Notes: generated by a model not told the origin, from the letters alone. Positions 1-6,756 are shown, counted from the first letter of the stretch. The stretch: 7,331 nucleotides of DNA from DATKEH01 sp035546355 (GCA_035546355.1 DATKEH010000103.1:1-7331), one strand, 5' to 3'. Made by a program: numbers and translations.

Positions 1-514
1 CGGCGGCTATGCGGTAGGGCTCCGGCTCGTGTCGTGGCGTCGGCACGAAGCTGTGGAGGAGCGTCGCCGGAGCGTCGGCCGTAGCGGTCCCGGGGGCGGA
101 GCTGGGGACGTCGATCTCGAGGCTGGATCCCTCGGCCCGGACGGCGGGCTCGCCGCCGCCCGAGGTGTCGATCCACAGTTGCACGGAGCGCCAGTCGTCG
201 CCGCCACGGACGTGCAGCCGAACGCGAGTCACCGGCCCCGACCCGCCGCTCAGCTCGTAGGGGACGGCGGGGCCGGGCTCGGCATCCGCCAACTCGACGA
301 CGATACCCGTCTCGGTGCGGCTCGAGGTCCACTGCAGGGGCGCGGCCGCTGTTACCCGCACCCGAGAAGCTCCGGGAAGGTCGCGGAGCTCGACGGACAG
401 CACCTGCGTGGGGCGGCCCTCCGGCAGCGGTGCGGGGCCCTCCTGAGCCGCCGAGGGGCTCAGCGTGCAGGCGGCCAGGAGCGCCACGGCCCTTCGTGTC
501 GTGGTGGAGGTCAT
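1..514 (-). CDS. Secreted AMIN-like domain protein, 3' end outside window (partial)
   Basis: The open frame starts at ATG 514-512 and runs off the left edge after 171 codons. Its ATG shares the ATGA overlap (511-514) with the stop of the SUMF1-type gene, so translation is probably coupled. No Shine-Dalgarno is visible before it. Residues 1-23 look like a signal peptide: TSTTTRR, then a hydrophobic core AVALLAACTL, with possible signal peptidase I cleavage after SAA(23). LAAC at 13-16 also fits a lipobox, so it could be a lipoprotein. Residues 38-137 are a beta-rich repeat of short hydrophobic strands (VLSVELRDL, RVRVTAAAPL, IVVELADA, VTRVRLHV, VQLWIDT, SLEIDV). This pattern resembles AMIN domains, which bind peptidoglycan or target the envelope in amidases and PilQ-type secretins. 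Residues 138-171 look disordered. Whether a secretin or enzymatic domain follows cannot be seen. The gene is confident; the AMIN call is moderate. Confidence 0.7.
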   Translation of the reverse strand, partial: MTSTTTRRAVALLAACTLSPSAAQEGPAPLPEGRPTQVLSVELRDLPGASRVRVTAAAPLQWTSSRTETGIVVELADAEPGPAVPYELSGGSGPVTRVRLHVRGGDDWRSVQLWIDTSGGGEPAVRAEGSSLEIDVPSSAPGTATADAPATLLHSFVPTPRHEPEPYRIAA

Positions 515-1644
515 GGCGGCACCACGCAGCGAAATCCGACCTTGGCATTGCGGCTCTCGGGGTCGAGGAATCGCCTCCGGCTGGCATCGACCTCGCCCGC
601 GACGCCGCTGCCGCGCAGCACCCGGAAGCGCTGGCCGTACTCGGCCTCCGCGCGATCGTTCCCGGGATAGGGCTGGTACCAGGAATCGGTCCATTCGAGG
701 AGGCCCAGCCCTCCCGATATCACTCCGGTGCGCATCGCCACCTCCCACTCCTGCTCGCTGGGCAGGCGGCCCCCCCGGCGGCGGCAGAAGGCGCTGGCGT
801 CGAGCCAGCTGACGCTGGTGGCGGGAACCGTTGGTGATCCGTCCACCGAGAGGGACTCGCCCTGGAGCTGCGCCACCGTCACCGGGTCGGGGTCGATGCG
901 CAGCGCGCCGAGCTGGGCGGAGAACGCCGGCTGCTCGTTGTAGAACCTGGCGGTGTCGCTCGGGACGCCCACCGTGTATCGGCCCGCCGGGAGGAGGGCC
1001 AGCTCCGGCTCGGAGGGCGGGGGTGGGCGGGCCACGACCGCGGCGGCGTCCCCTGTGGGCTCCAGTGCGATGCCGGGCGGTGTGGGTTCGGCCGCGACCT
1101 CTGGCAGATCGATCTCTTCGTCGGCCGTGACCACCGTTGCGGCCTCGCGGCGCTCTGCGAGCTCGTCGCGCGTCGCCGCCAGCTCGGCCTCGAGGGCCGC
1201 GATCCGTCGCTGGGCCACTCTCGCCTCGGCCCGCAGGGCGTCGAGCTCGCGCTGGTGCGCGGCCGCGTCGCTGCGGCTCTTCGCCTCGAGATCCTCGAGC
1301 TGTTGCCGCAGCCGGGTCACCTCGCTCTGCTGCTCGCTGGCGGGGGGCGGCGCCGTGGCCTGGGCGGCCGGCAGCCGATCCTGCGGCAGCTGCGCCTCGA
1401 CGAGGTAGCCGACGCGGATCTGCGCCCCCCTGGGCACGGCGAGAGCCGCCGCGCGCTCTTCGACGTGGAGCACCCTTCCGGTGGTCACTTCGATGCGCCG
1501 CGGCTCACCGTTGACCACCAACTCGTAGTACACCGTCGCCCGATCGCCGGGCTCGAGACCGGCACGGCCGCCTCTGTCGATGGTCACCGTGCCGTCACCT
1601 ACGGCGACGATAGTGGCGAGGACGAGGAGCGCGGACTGGCTCAT
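511..1644 (-). CDS. Coiled-coil protein with C-terminal SUMF1/FGE-type domain
   Basis: 377 aa. The ATG at 1644-1642 overlaps the PEGA gene stop (ATGA) and has a good Shine-Dalgarno (GGGAGGG) 6 nt upstream, so the longer open frame upstream is not used. The N-terminus (ALLVLATIVAV) is hydrophobic but lacks a basic n-region, so export is uncertain. Residues 11-83 form a small beta domain (GTVTIDRGGRAGLEPGD, then GRVLHVEERAAAL), like the FlgT-C or other 'G-V-x-V' folds of envelope proteins. Residues about 104-168 are a heptad-rich coiled coil, flanked by Pro-rich linkers (88-103, 181-213). Residues about 215-377 match the SUMF1/FGE fold: PATSVSWLDASAFCRRRGGRLPSEQEWEVAMR (in two halves: 274-290, 291-305), LEWTDSWY (316-323), FRVLRGSG (340-347), VGFRCV (369-374). 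The paired cysteines of true formylglycine-generating enzymes are absent near RVLRG, so a structural or binding role is more likely than oxidase activity. The domain is compact compared with the family's usual ~250 aa. Confidence 0.88.
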   Translation of the reverse strand: MSQSALLVLATIVAVGDGTVTIDRGGRAGLEPGDRATVYYELVVNGEPRRIEVTTGRVLHVEERAAALAVPRGAQIRVGYLVEAQLPQDRLPAAQATAPPPASEQQSEVTRLRQQLEDLEAKSRSDAAAHQRELDALRAEARVAQRRIAALEAELAATRDELAERREAATVVTADEEIDLPEVAAEPTPPGIALEPTGDAAAVVARPPPPSEPELALLPAGRYTVGVPSDTARFYNEQPAFSAQLGALRIDPDPVTVAQLQGESLSVDGSPTVPATSVSWLDASAFCRRRGGRLPSEQEWEVAMRTGVISGGLGLLEWTDSWYQPYPGNDRAEAEYGQRFRVLRGSGVAGEVDASRRRFLDPESRNAKVGFRCVVPP

Positions 1645-2240
1645 CCGTCGCCCTCCCGCGCCACGGGATCGATGATCTCGCCCTCGATCACGTCGTCCGG
1701 TGCGTCTCGCGGCACCGTCGCCGCCGCGCGGTGGATCCGCCGCTCCCGCTGCTCGATGCCGGCGAGGAACCCCGCGGACCGTTGCCTCGCCGATGGCGCC
1801 GGAGCCCTGTCGTCCCACGGGGTGCCGGGGAGCCTGCGGTGCCGGCGCGGAGAGGCCCGCCGGCTTCGACGCGTGAGGTTCCAGGCCGCCGCCGCACCGG
1901 CGGCCAGCAAGACGGCACCCGCAAGCAGCCACGAGAGGGCAAAGCGGCCCGAACTGTCCCCCGCCGGGTGCTCGATGGCAGCGGGTACCAGTGGCAATGT
2001 CAGATTCGTCGTACCGGCCTTCACCTGCAGCGTCTGTTCGTAGGTGGTGAAGCCTTCCCGCCGTAGGGACAGGGAGTAGGACCCCGGGAGGATGCCCTCT
2101 ATCGTCAGCTCGCCGTCGTCCTGGATGGGCCCCAGCGACACGCCATCCCACAGCACCTCCGCCCCGGGCTGGGAGCGCACCACTAGCTGCCCGAAATCTC
2201 CGGCAGAGGCGACGGCGAGAGCGACCAGCAGCAGCTTCAT
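1641..2240 (-). CDS. PEGA-domain single-pass membrane protein
   Basis: 199 aa. The start chosen is ATG 2240-2238, because MKLLLVALAVASAG (1-14) is a compact signal peptide; an in-frame ATG 60 bp upstream would begin inside the TPR gene and add a polar extension. Residues about 16-85 match the PEGA fold: GQLVVRSQPGAEVLWDGVSLG (in part 17-37), then GELTIEGILPGSYSLSLRREGF (43-64), with conserved Pro-Gly-Ala, Asp-Gly and Pro-Gly-x-Tyr positions. PEGA domains are small extracytoplasmic beta domains common in surface-layer and lipoprotein contexts. Residues 100-119 (FALSWLLAGAVLLAAGAAAA) form one transmembrane helix, followed by a strongly basic stretch (RRSRRASPRRHRR), which predicts the C-terminal ~75 residues in the cytoplasm. 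The tail ends in an acidic DDVIEGEIIDP segment. No catalytic motif is seen. It lies 37 bp after the TPR gene and overlaps the next gene by ATGA. It probably links periplasm and cytoplasm as a scaffold or sensor (inference). Confidence 0.88.
   Translation of the reverse strand: MKLLLVALAVASAGDFGQLVVRSQPGAEVLWDGVSLGPIQDDGELTIEGILPGSYSLSLRREGFTTYEQTLQVKAGTTNLTLPLVPAAIEHPAGDSSGRFALSWLLAGAVLLAAGAAAAWNLTRRSRRASPRRHRRLPGTPWDDRAPAPSARQRSAGFLAGIEQRERRIHRAAATVPRDAPDDVIEGEIIDPVAREGDG
1651..1657 (-). promoter_or_regulatory. Shine-Dalgarno before the SUMF1-type gene
   Basis: On the minus strand this reads GGGAGGG, 6 nt before ATG 1644-1642. It lies inside the 3' end of the PEGA gene. It fixes the start of the downstream gene and adds re-initiation potential to the ATGA overlap. 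It is one of only two clear ribosome-binding sites I can see in the block. Confidence 0.6.
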
Positions 2241-2277
2241 CCGTAGGGGGCTTTCGCTCGAGTTTAGCCCACGGGGT

Positions 2278-2901
2278 TCAGCGCTGTTCGCCGCCGTCAC
2301 TCTCTCGCGCCAGGAGACGGTCGAGCCGGTGGGTCAGCTCGGGACCCCGCGGCCAGCTGGCGGCGATCTGCTGTGGCGTGGCTCCGGCCGCCCGCAGCAG
2401 GGTGTAGGCGGCGGGCGCGTAGGCCGGTCGCTCCTCGACCGCCCGCGCCAGTGCGGGAAGCGCGCGCTCGAGGTCACCGCGCCGCAGGTAGAGGTTGCCG
2501 AGACGCCAGGAGTACTCGGGCTTTCGCGGATTCCGCCGGGCAGCCTCGACATAGGCGGCCTCGGCAGCTGCCGGGTCGCCGGTGATCTCCTGCGCCGCGC
2601 CGAGCTCTTCCCAGGCATGCCAATCGTAGGGGTTCAGCGCGACCGCCCTGCCGAGGTGATGCACCGCCCTGGCCGGGTCGCGAACGCTCAGCAGGTCCCG
2701 GTGGCGCAGGCCGAGGCGGAAGTGAGCCGTCGCGTTGTCCGGGTCGGCCTCGACCGCCGCCTCGAGCGGCGCCACGAGCGGCGCCCCGGAGGGAACCTCC
2801 GAGAGCAGCTCTGCGGCGTCGAGCCGTGGCAGGATGCGGGCCGCCGCCGCGACTAGCAACAACGACATCGCCAGGCGGGCCGGCAGCTGGAGGCGCTTCA
2901 T
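2278..2901 (-). CDS. Tetratricopeptide repeat protein
   Basis: 207 aa, starting at ATG 2901-2899 in an ATGA overlap with the ligase stop. A GAGG Shine-Dalgarno lies 7 nt upstream. Residues 8-21 (ARLAMSLLLVAAAA), after a basic MKRLQLPAR, form a signal peptide or N-terminal anchor, so the protein is probably periplasmic or membrane-tethered. Three TPR units are visible at about 57-91, 93-125 and 127-159. They show the usual spaced small and aromatic residues, and each ends in Asn/Arg-Pro (AVALNP, EAARRNP, AVEERP). A degenerate fourth helix pair follows (160-200). TPRs mediate protein-protein contacts. A TPR partner next to an O-antigen ligase recalls ligases that carry a fused C-terminal TPR region, so this may be the split-off partner of the upstream enzyme (inference). 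No enzymatic motif is present. Confidence 0.92.
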   Translation of the reverse strand: MKRLQLPARLAMSLLLVAAAARILPRLDAAELLSEVPSGAPLVAPLEAAVEADPDNATAHFRLGLRHRDLLSVRDPARAVHHLGRAVALNPYDWHAWEELGAAQEITGDPAAAEAAYVEAARRNPRKPEYSWRLGNLYLRRGDLERALPALARAVEERPAYAPAAYTLLRAAGATPQQIAASWPRGPELTHRLDRLLARESDGGEQR

Positions 2902-4202
2902 GGTCCGGCCTCGGGATGCGGGTCGAGGCCCCACGCCACGCCCACCACCGTGAGGAAGAGAAACAGGGTCGAGGGGATGTGCCAGTTGAAGTCGACGAAG
3001 GCGACCAGCAGCATGGCAGCCATGGCGCCGGCGCAGGCCAGGCCCAGGTCTCTCCGCAGAGGGTCCGGCGAGCGGACGGCGAGATCGGTGGCCCGGGTGA
3101 AGCGCCAGAGCACGAAGCCCCAGAAGAGCAGGGCCGCGGGCACGCCCCACTCCGCCGCCACCTCCAGGTAATCGTTGTGGGGATGGTCGTAGAGGTTCTT
3201 GAGCTGCTCCGTCTGATAGGGGCGGAACCGCCAGCGATACATGCCGGGGCCGATCCCGGCCAAGGGGTGATCGCCGATCAGCTGAAGCGTGTCGCGCCAG
3301 GCGGGGAGCCGACCCTGGGCCGACAACGATGCCTCGAGCCCGCCGAGGGGCGCACGCGCCATCCCGGCCGCGGCGGTTGCCGCGAGCGTCACCACCAGCC
3401 CGGCGGCGATCGACAGCGACAGCCCGCGGGCCATGCCGGGCCGCAGGCGCGCCACCAGCAACACAGCCAGGAGCCCCAGCGCGGCGGCGGCCGCCACCCT
3501 GCCGGTGGTCGACTGGCTGCGCAGGATGGCCAGTCCGACGACCGCCGCGACGGCGATGCAGGCGGCGGCGAGGGCGAGCCCCAGCCAGGTTCTCCTCCGC
3601 CGTCGCCACGTTCCCGCGGCGGCCAGCGCCAGCGCCGCGGTGAGGGGCAGGGCGGCGGCGAGCAGGCCGGCGAGGTGGTTGGGGTTGAAGTAGGTCCCCG
3701 CGGCCAGGCCGCCGAGGACGGCGGCGCCGCGATCCGGCGTGGGTGGAGTCGGGACCAGCAGCCCGTAGGCCGCCTCGGCGCCGCCGATCGCGGCGACGAT
3801 GGCGAGCACGGCGGCCGCGGCGTCGGTGCTTTTCGCCGACCAGTGGAAGGCCAGGGCCAGGCCGGCCCAGCCGATGACGGCGACGGTGAAGCCCCGTGCC
3901 GGGACCGTCGGCAGAGCGGCGACGCCCGAGAGCAGTAGGGCTCCCACGGCGCCCAGGGCCAGTACGCGCCGCTGCCGCAGCCAGGCCGGGCGCGCCGACC
4001 ACACCACCAGGCCGACTGCCGCCAGGAGAGGCAGCACCAGGCGGTAGAGGGCCGGCTCGCCGGTGGCGCCGTAGCGGCGGAGCGCCGCGATCAGGGCGGC
4101 GAGGGCGATGACGCCGGCGAGAGCGCTGGCGATGCCGGCGAGCCGGCGTGCCCGCCGATGGGGGGCGCCGTCAGGCGCCCGTCTGGGAGTCGGTTGCGCC
4201 AC
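2898..4202 (-). CDS. O-antigen ligase / polymerase family membrane protein (Wzy_C)
   Basis: 434 aa. The start is GTG at 4202-4200, inside the end of the kinase gene (32-bp overlap). No closer ATG or GTG precedes the first transmembrane segment. The protein is mostly hydrophobic with about ten membrane segments (near 22-41, 52-70, 79-97, 104-121, 127-149, 160-197, 206-227, 234-251, 260-280, 353-368, 386-404, 409-424). Family landmarks are GTYFNPNHLAGLL (169-181), then in the large periplasmic loop RLPAWRDTLQLI (298-309), HPLAGIGPGMY (312-322) and the PHNDYLEVAAEWG (341-353) His/Glu motif, and finally DFNWHIPSTLFLF (404-416). The family transfers undecaprenyl-linked glycan chains: either polymerisation (Wzy) or ligation to lipid A core or protein (WaaL/PglL). 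Sequence alone does not decide which. The kinase/chain-length partner upstream favours polymer assembly at the inner membrane. Confidence 0.92.
   Translation of the reverse strand: MAQPTPRRAPDGAPHRRARRLAGIASALAGVIALAALIAALRRYGATGEPALYRLVLPLLAAVGLVVWSARPAWLRQRRVLALGAVGALLLSGVAALPTVPARGFTVAVIGWAGLALAFHWSAKSTDAAAAVLAIVAAIGGAEAAYGLLVPTPPTPDRGAAVLGGLAAGTYFNPNHLAGLLAAALPLTAALALAAAGTWRRRRRTWLGLALAAACIAVAAVVGLAILRSQSTTGRVAAAAALGLLAVLLVARLRPGMARGLSLSIAAGLVVTLAATAAAGMARAPLGGLEASLSAQGRLPAWRDTLQLIGDHPLAGIGPGMYRWRFRPYQTEQLKNLYDHPHNDYLEVAAEWGVPAALLFWGFVLWRFTRATDLAVRSPDPLRRDLGLACAGAMAAMLLVAFVDFNWHIPSTLFLFLTVVGVAWGLDPHPEAGP
2909..2912 (-). promoter_or_regulatory. Shine-Dalgarno before the TPR gene
   Basis: GAGG on the minus strand lies 7 nt before ATG 2901-2899, inside the last codons of the ligase gene. 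It supports that start and independent ribosome recruitment in addition to the ATGA coupling. Confidence 0.45.
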
Positions 4203-6549
4203 GCCGGCGGTCCGACGCGTAGTACGACGTGTGGTAGTCGCCGTAGGAGCCGTAGTAGTAGCCGTAGGTCGCGGAGCGGAAGTCGACGTCGTTGAGGATC
4301 ACGCCGAGGATCTTGCCCCCCACCTGCTGGAATCGCTGCACCGTCTTGCGCACCGCCTGGCGGGGCGCCGTGTTCCCCTGGATCACCAGCACCACGCCGT
4401 CGACCTGCGGGGCCAGCACGATGGCGTCCGACAGCTCCAGCGCCGGCGGCGTGTCGAACACCACGTAGGAGAAGTGCTCGGTGAGCAGCTGCAGGGCCAG
4501 GCTCATACGCTCCGAACCGATGAGCTCACCGGGGTTGGGAGCAGGGGGGCCGGAGGGGACCATGAAGAGGTTGGCGTAGGGCGTCTCCTTCATCGTCGGC
4601 GAGAGCTCGGAGTTGCCGGACAGGAAGGTGCTCATCCCCTCCATCTCCTGGACCTTGAACAGCTCACCCAGCGCTGGCCGGCGAAGGTCGAGGTCGACGA
4701 GCACCGTCTTGGCGCCGGTCTGGGCGAGAGCGATCGAGAGGTTGATGGCCGTGGTCGACTTGCCTTCGCCAGGGAGGGCCGAGGAGAAGAGCAGCGTCTG
4801 CGGCGGCTTGCCCGAGTGGGAGAGGAGGATGGAAGTACGCACCGAGCGGTAGGACTCCCAGGCGCGGTGCGACGTGGGCTCGGAGTTGCGGAAGGCCACC
4901 CGCGGCCCCAGGTCCCGTGGTGGCCGGCGCCCGAGGAGGCGAAGGAGGGGGTGGGAGCGCCGCGCCCCGTTCCTGCCGAGGCTCGGTATGACGCCCAGGG
5001 CCGGGAGCTTGAGGGCCCGCTCGACCTCCTCGGAGGTCGCCATCGTGGTGTCGAGCCCCTCGGCGACGAAGGCGGCGCCGATCCCCAGGCACAAGCCCAT
5101 CACGATCGACAGCAGCAGGGCCTTGCTGCGATCGGGAGAGTGTATGGACGAGGGCGCCCGCGCCTCCTCGGTGATCCGTATCTCGGCAGACTTCAAACCC
5201 GCCGCGACGCTGGCCTCCCGCAGTCGCCTCAGCAGCCCCTCGTAGAGGCTGCGGTTCGTTTCGGCCTCTCTCTGTAGGAGCTCGAACTCGACCAGGTCCT
5301 GGTTGAGCACGTCCACCTGGGCTCGCTGCGACTGCAGCTCCGCGTTGAGCCGCTGGTAGCGCGCCTGCGCCTGGCGGTAGTCGCTGCCGGCGGCGGCGAT
5401 GGCCCGGCGCTTGGCGGCGGCGACCTGGCCCGCCAGGGAGTCCCGCGCGCTCTCGAGCTCACGGATGGCCGGCCAGCGTGGCCCGTACCGGCTGCGGAGG
5501 TTGGCGAGCTGCGCTTCCACGTCGGCGAGCTTCGACTCCAGGCCCGCGACCTCGCTGTTGCGCAGCTCGTCGGGGAAGGCCTCGATGCGGGTGCGGCTGA
5601 GCTGCTCGTAGCGGGCGCGCTCCAGGGCCATGGTCCGTTGCGCCTCGGAGACCCCGGCGACCAGGTCGTCGAAGCGGCGCCGGGTCAGCGAGTCGCCGCG
5701 GTCGACGTCGACGATGTCGTGGCCGCGGGCGTACTCGATGACCGCCCGCTCGGACTCCTGGAGCTGCTGGCGCAGGTCCTCCATCTGGGCCTGCAGCACG
5801 GCGGTCGCCTTGGTGACCGCCTTGAAGCGACCCTCGATGTTGTCCTTGATGAACTCCTCGGCCACGGTGTTGGCGACGCGGGCCGCGAAGTGGGGATCGG
5901 GCGATACGTAGGTGATCTCGAGGAGGTTCGAGTTCCGCACGTTCCAGGCGGCGAGGTTCTGGAGCAGTGGCGCCAGGTCCACCTGCGGTTGCGGGTCGGT
6001 CGCGGCCTTCGGATCATTCGAGGAGATCCTGCCACCGACCGAGCCCCAGGCGCCGTCCAGGGTCGTCTGCAGCAGCGCCTTGGCGCCCAGGAGAATCTCC
6101 ATGAAGAGTCCGGACCGGACGGGCCGCTGGTAGAGGGGCTCGCGGGCGAGATCGAGCTCGCGGGCGACCCTCGCAGCCAGCCCCCGGCTGGTGATCTTGC
6201 GCACCTGGGTCGGCAGGAAGTCCTGGTTGCGCTGCTCCGCCAGGTCCTGGTAGGGCACGATCTTGGCCGACGGGTCGTACTCGAGCACCGCCTTCGCCTT
6301 GTAGAGCGGCGTGGTGGTGGCCACGTTGATCACCACGACGCCGATGAACGTCAGGGCCACTAGCGCGATCAGCCACTTCCGCCGCAGCAGGATCTCGAGG
6401 TAGTGGCGGATCGAGAATGCCTCCTCGACCTCCTGCTGGTAGGGCTGATACTGCTGCGGCGTCAGCGCGGCGCGGATGGCGGGCAGGCTGCCGCCCTGCC
6501 CGTCGCCGGGCCCCCGCCTGCTGGAATCGCGCGGAACGAGGTGCGACAT
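4171..6549 (-). CDS. Polysaccharide copolymerase with C-terminal tyrosine autokinase (Wzc/BY-kinase)
   Basis: 792 aa. ATG 6549-6547 is the only reasonable start: the open frame continues to 7281 only as an antisense shadow through the repeats. Wzz part: TM1 about 59-77 (after LEILLRRKW), a periplasmic region with long coiled coils (240-440), a GNVR-type segment (about 420-470), a Pro-containing stretch (APSSIHSP) and TM2 477-496. Kinase part: the EX2RX2R oligomerisation motif (E565, R568, R571), Walker A ALPGEGKSTT (591-600, K597), Walker A' VLVDLDLRRP (616-625) and Walker B VVFDT (696-700, D699). The C-terminal tail has eight tyrosines in 16 residues (762-777), the expected autophosphorylation cluster. 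In known systems cycles of phosphorylation and oligomerisation control export and chain length of capsule or exopolysaccharide. Length (~720-790 aa) and layout fit a complete fused enzyme. No Wzb-type phosphatase or Wza-type exporter is in the window. It heads the six-gene block. No clear Shine-Dalgarno precedes it. Confidence 0.97.
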   Translation of the reverse strand: MSHLVPRDSSRRGPGDGQGGSLPAIRAALTPQQYQPYQQEVEEAFSIRHYLEILLRRKWLIALVALTFIGVVVINVATTTPLYKAKAVLEYDPSAKIVPYQDLAEQRNQDFLPTQVRKITSRGLAARVARELDLAREPLYQRPVRSGLFMEILLGAKALLQTTLDGAWGSVGGRISSNDPKAATDPQPQVDLAPLLQNLAAWNVRNSNLLEITYVSPDPHFAARVANTVAEEFIKDNIEGRFKAVTKATAVLQAQMEDLRQQLQESERAVIEYARGHDIVDVDRGDSLTRRRFDDLVAGVSEAQRTMALERARYEQLSRTRIEAFPDELRNSEVAGLESKLADVEAQLANLRSRYGPRWPAIRELESARDSLAGQVAAAKRRAIAAAGSDYRQAQARYQRLNAELQSQRAQVDVLNQDLVEFELLQREAETNRSLYEGLLRRLREASVAAGLKSAEIRITEEARAPSSIHSPDRSKALLLSIVMGLCLGIGAAFVAEGLDTTMATSEEVERALKLPALGVIPSLGRNGARRSHPLLRLLGRRPPRDLGPRVAFRNSEPTSHRAWESYRSVRTSILLSHSGKPPQTLLFSSALPGEGKSTTAINLSIALAQTGAKTVLVDLDLRRPALGELFKVQEMEGMSTFLSGNSELSPTMKETPYANLFMVPSGPPAPNPGELIGSERMSLALQLLTEHFSYVVFDTPPALELSDAIVLAPQVDGVVLVIQGNTAPRQAVRKTVQRFQQVGGKILGVILNDVDFRSATYGYYYGSYGDYHTSYYASDRRRGATDSQTGA

Positions 6550-6585
6550 GGTGGTGGAGAAACAGTAGCACGCAGGGGGGGCCGC

Positions 6586-6608
6586 TGTAGGGGCCGGGGG
6601 CCCATGAC
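6586..6608. repeat. Degenerate fragment of the 38-bp repeat with a short hairpin
   Basis: TGTAGGGGCCGG (6586-6597) matches the interior of the tandem units exactly, but the rest diverges. The following bases form GGGCC-GGG-GGCCC, a short perfect hairpin. It lies about 40-55 bp before the kinase start. It may be a decayed or truncated copy of the element. Confidence 0.55.
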
Positions 6609-6642
6609 GGCCAACTCCCGTTCCGGCCGCCAGGGGCCCTCG

Positions 6643-6756
6643 CCACGTCGGGTGTAGGGGCCGGCCTCCGCGCCAGCCCGCCACGTCGGGTGTAGGGGCC
6701 GGCCTCCGCGCCGGCCCGCCACGTCGGGTGTAGGGGCCGACCTCTGCGCCGGCCCG
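6643..6756. repeat. Three tandem 38-bp repeats with internal inverted repeat
   Basis: The units are 6643-6680, 6681-6718 and 6719-6756, directly adjacent with no spacer. The first 18 bases (CCACGTCGGGTGTAGGGG) are identical in all three. The second half holds an inverted repeat, GGGCCGGC, a 6-nt loop (CTCCGC) and GCCGGCCC, perfect in unit 2 (6696-6703 with 6710-6717). Unit 1 has one change in the right arm (A at 6675). Unit 3 has one in the left arm (A at 6740) and one in the loop (T at 6745). The array can thus form up to three GC-rich hairpins or one slipped structure. 38 is not a multiple of 3 and the array lies between genes, so it is not coding. It resembles REP-like intergenic palindromes; I cannot name a family. 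Confidence 0.93.

Noticed and set aside
7..207. Separate 66-aa minus-strand gene at the left edge
   Set aside because: It lies in another frame inside the AMIN-like gene, whose frame is open from 514 and has a signal peptide and coherent beta pattern.
511..1644. Active formylglycine-generating enzyme
   Set aside because: The active-site cysteine pair is missing, and no sulfatase gene is present in the window.
2241..2277. Intrinsic terminator between the TPR and PEGA genes
   Set aside because: Only a 5-bp GGGCT/AGCCC stem with a 13-nt loop and no T-run on the minus strand; too weak to split the block.
1255..5277. Long plus-strand open frames (for example 1255-2043, 2826-3938, 4108-5277)
   Set aside because: They lie opposite genes with well-supported domains. 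Their translations are low-complexity Arg/Gly/Ala/Pro-rich, as expected from antisense frames in GC-rich DNA.
6643..6756. CRISPR array
   Set aside because: The units abut directly with no variable spacers and there are no cas genes.
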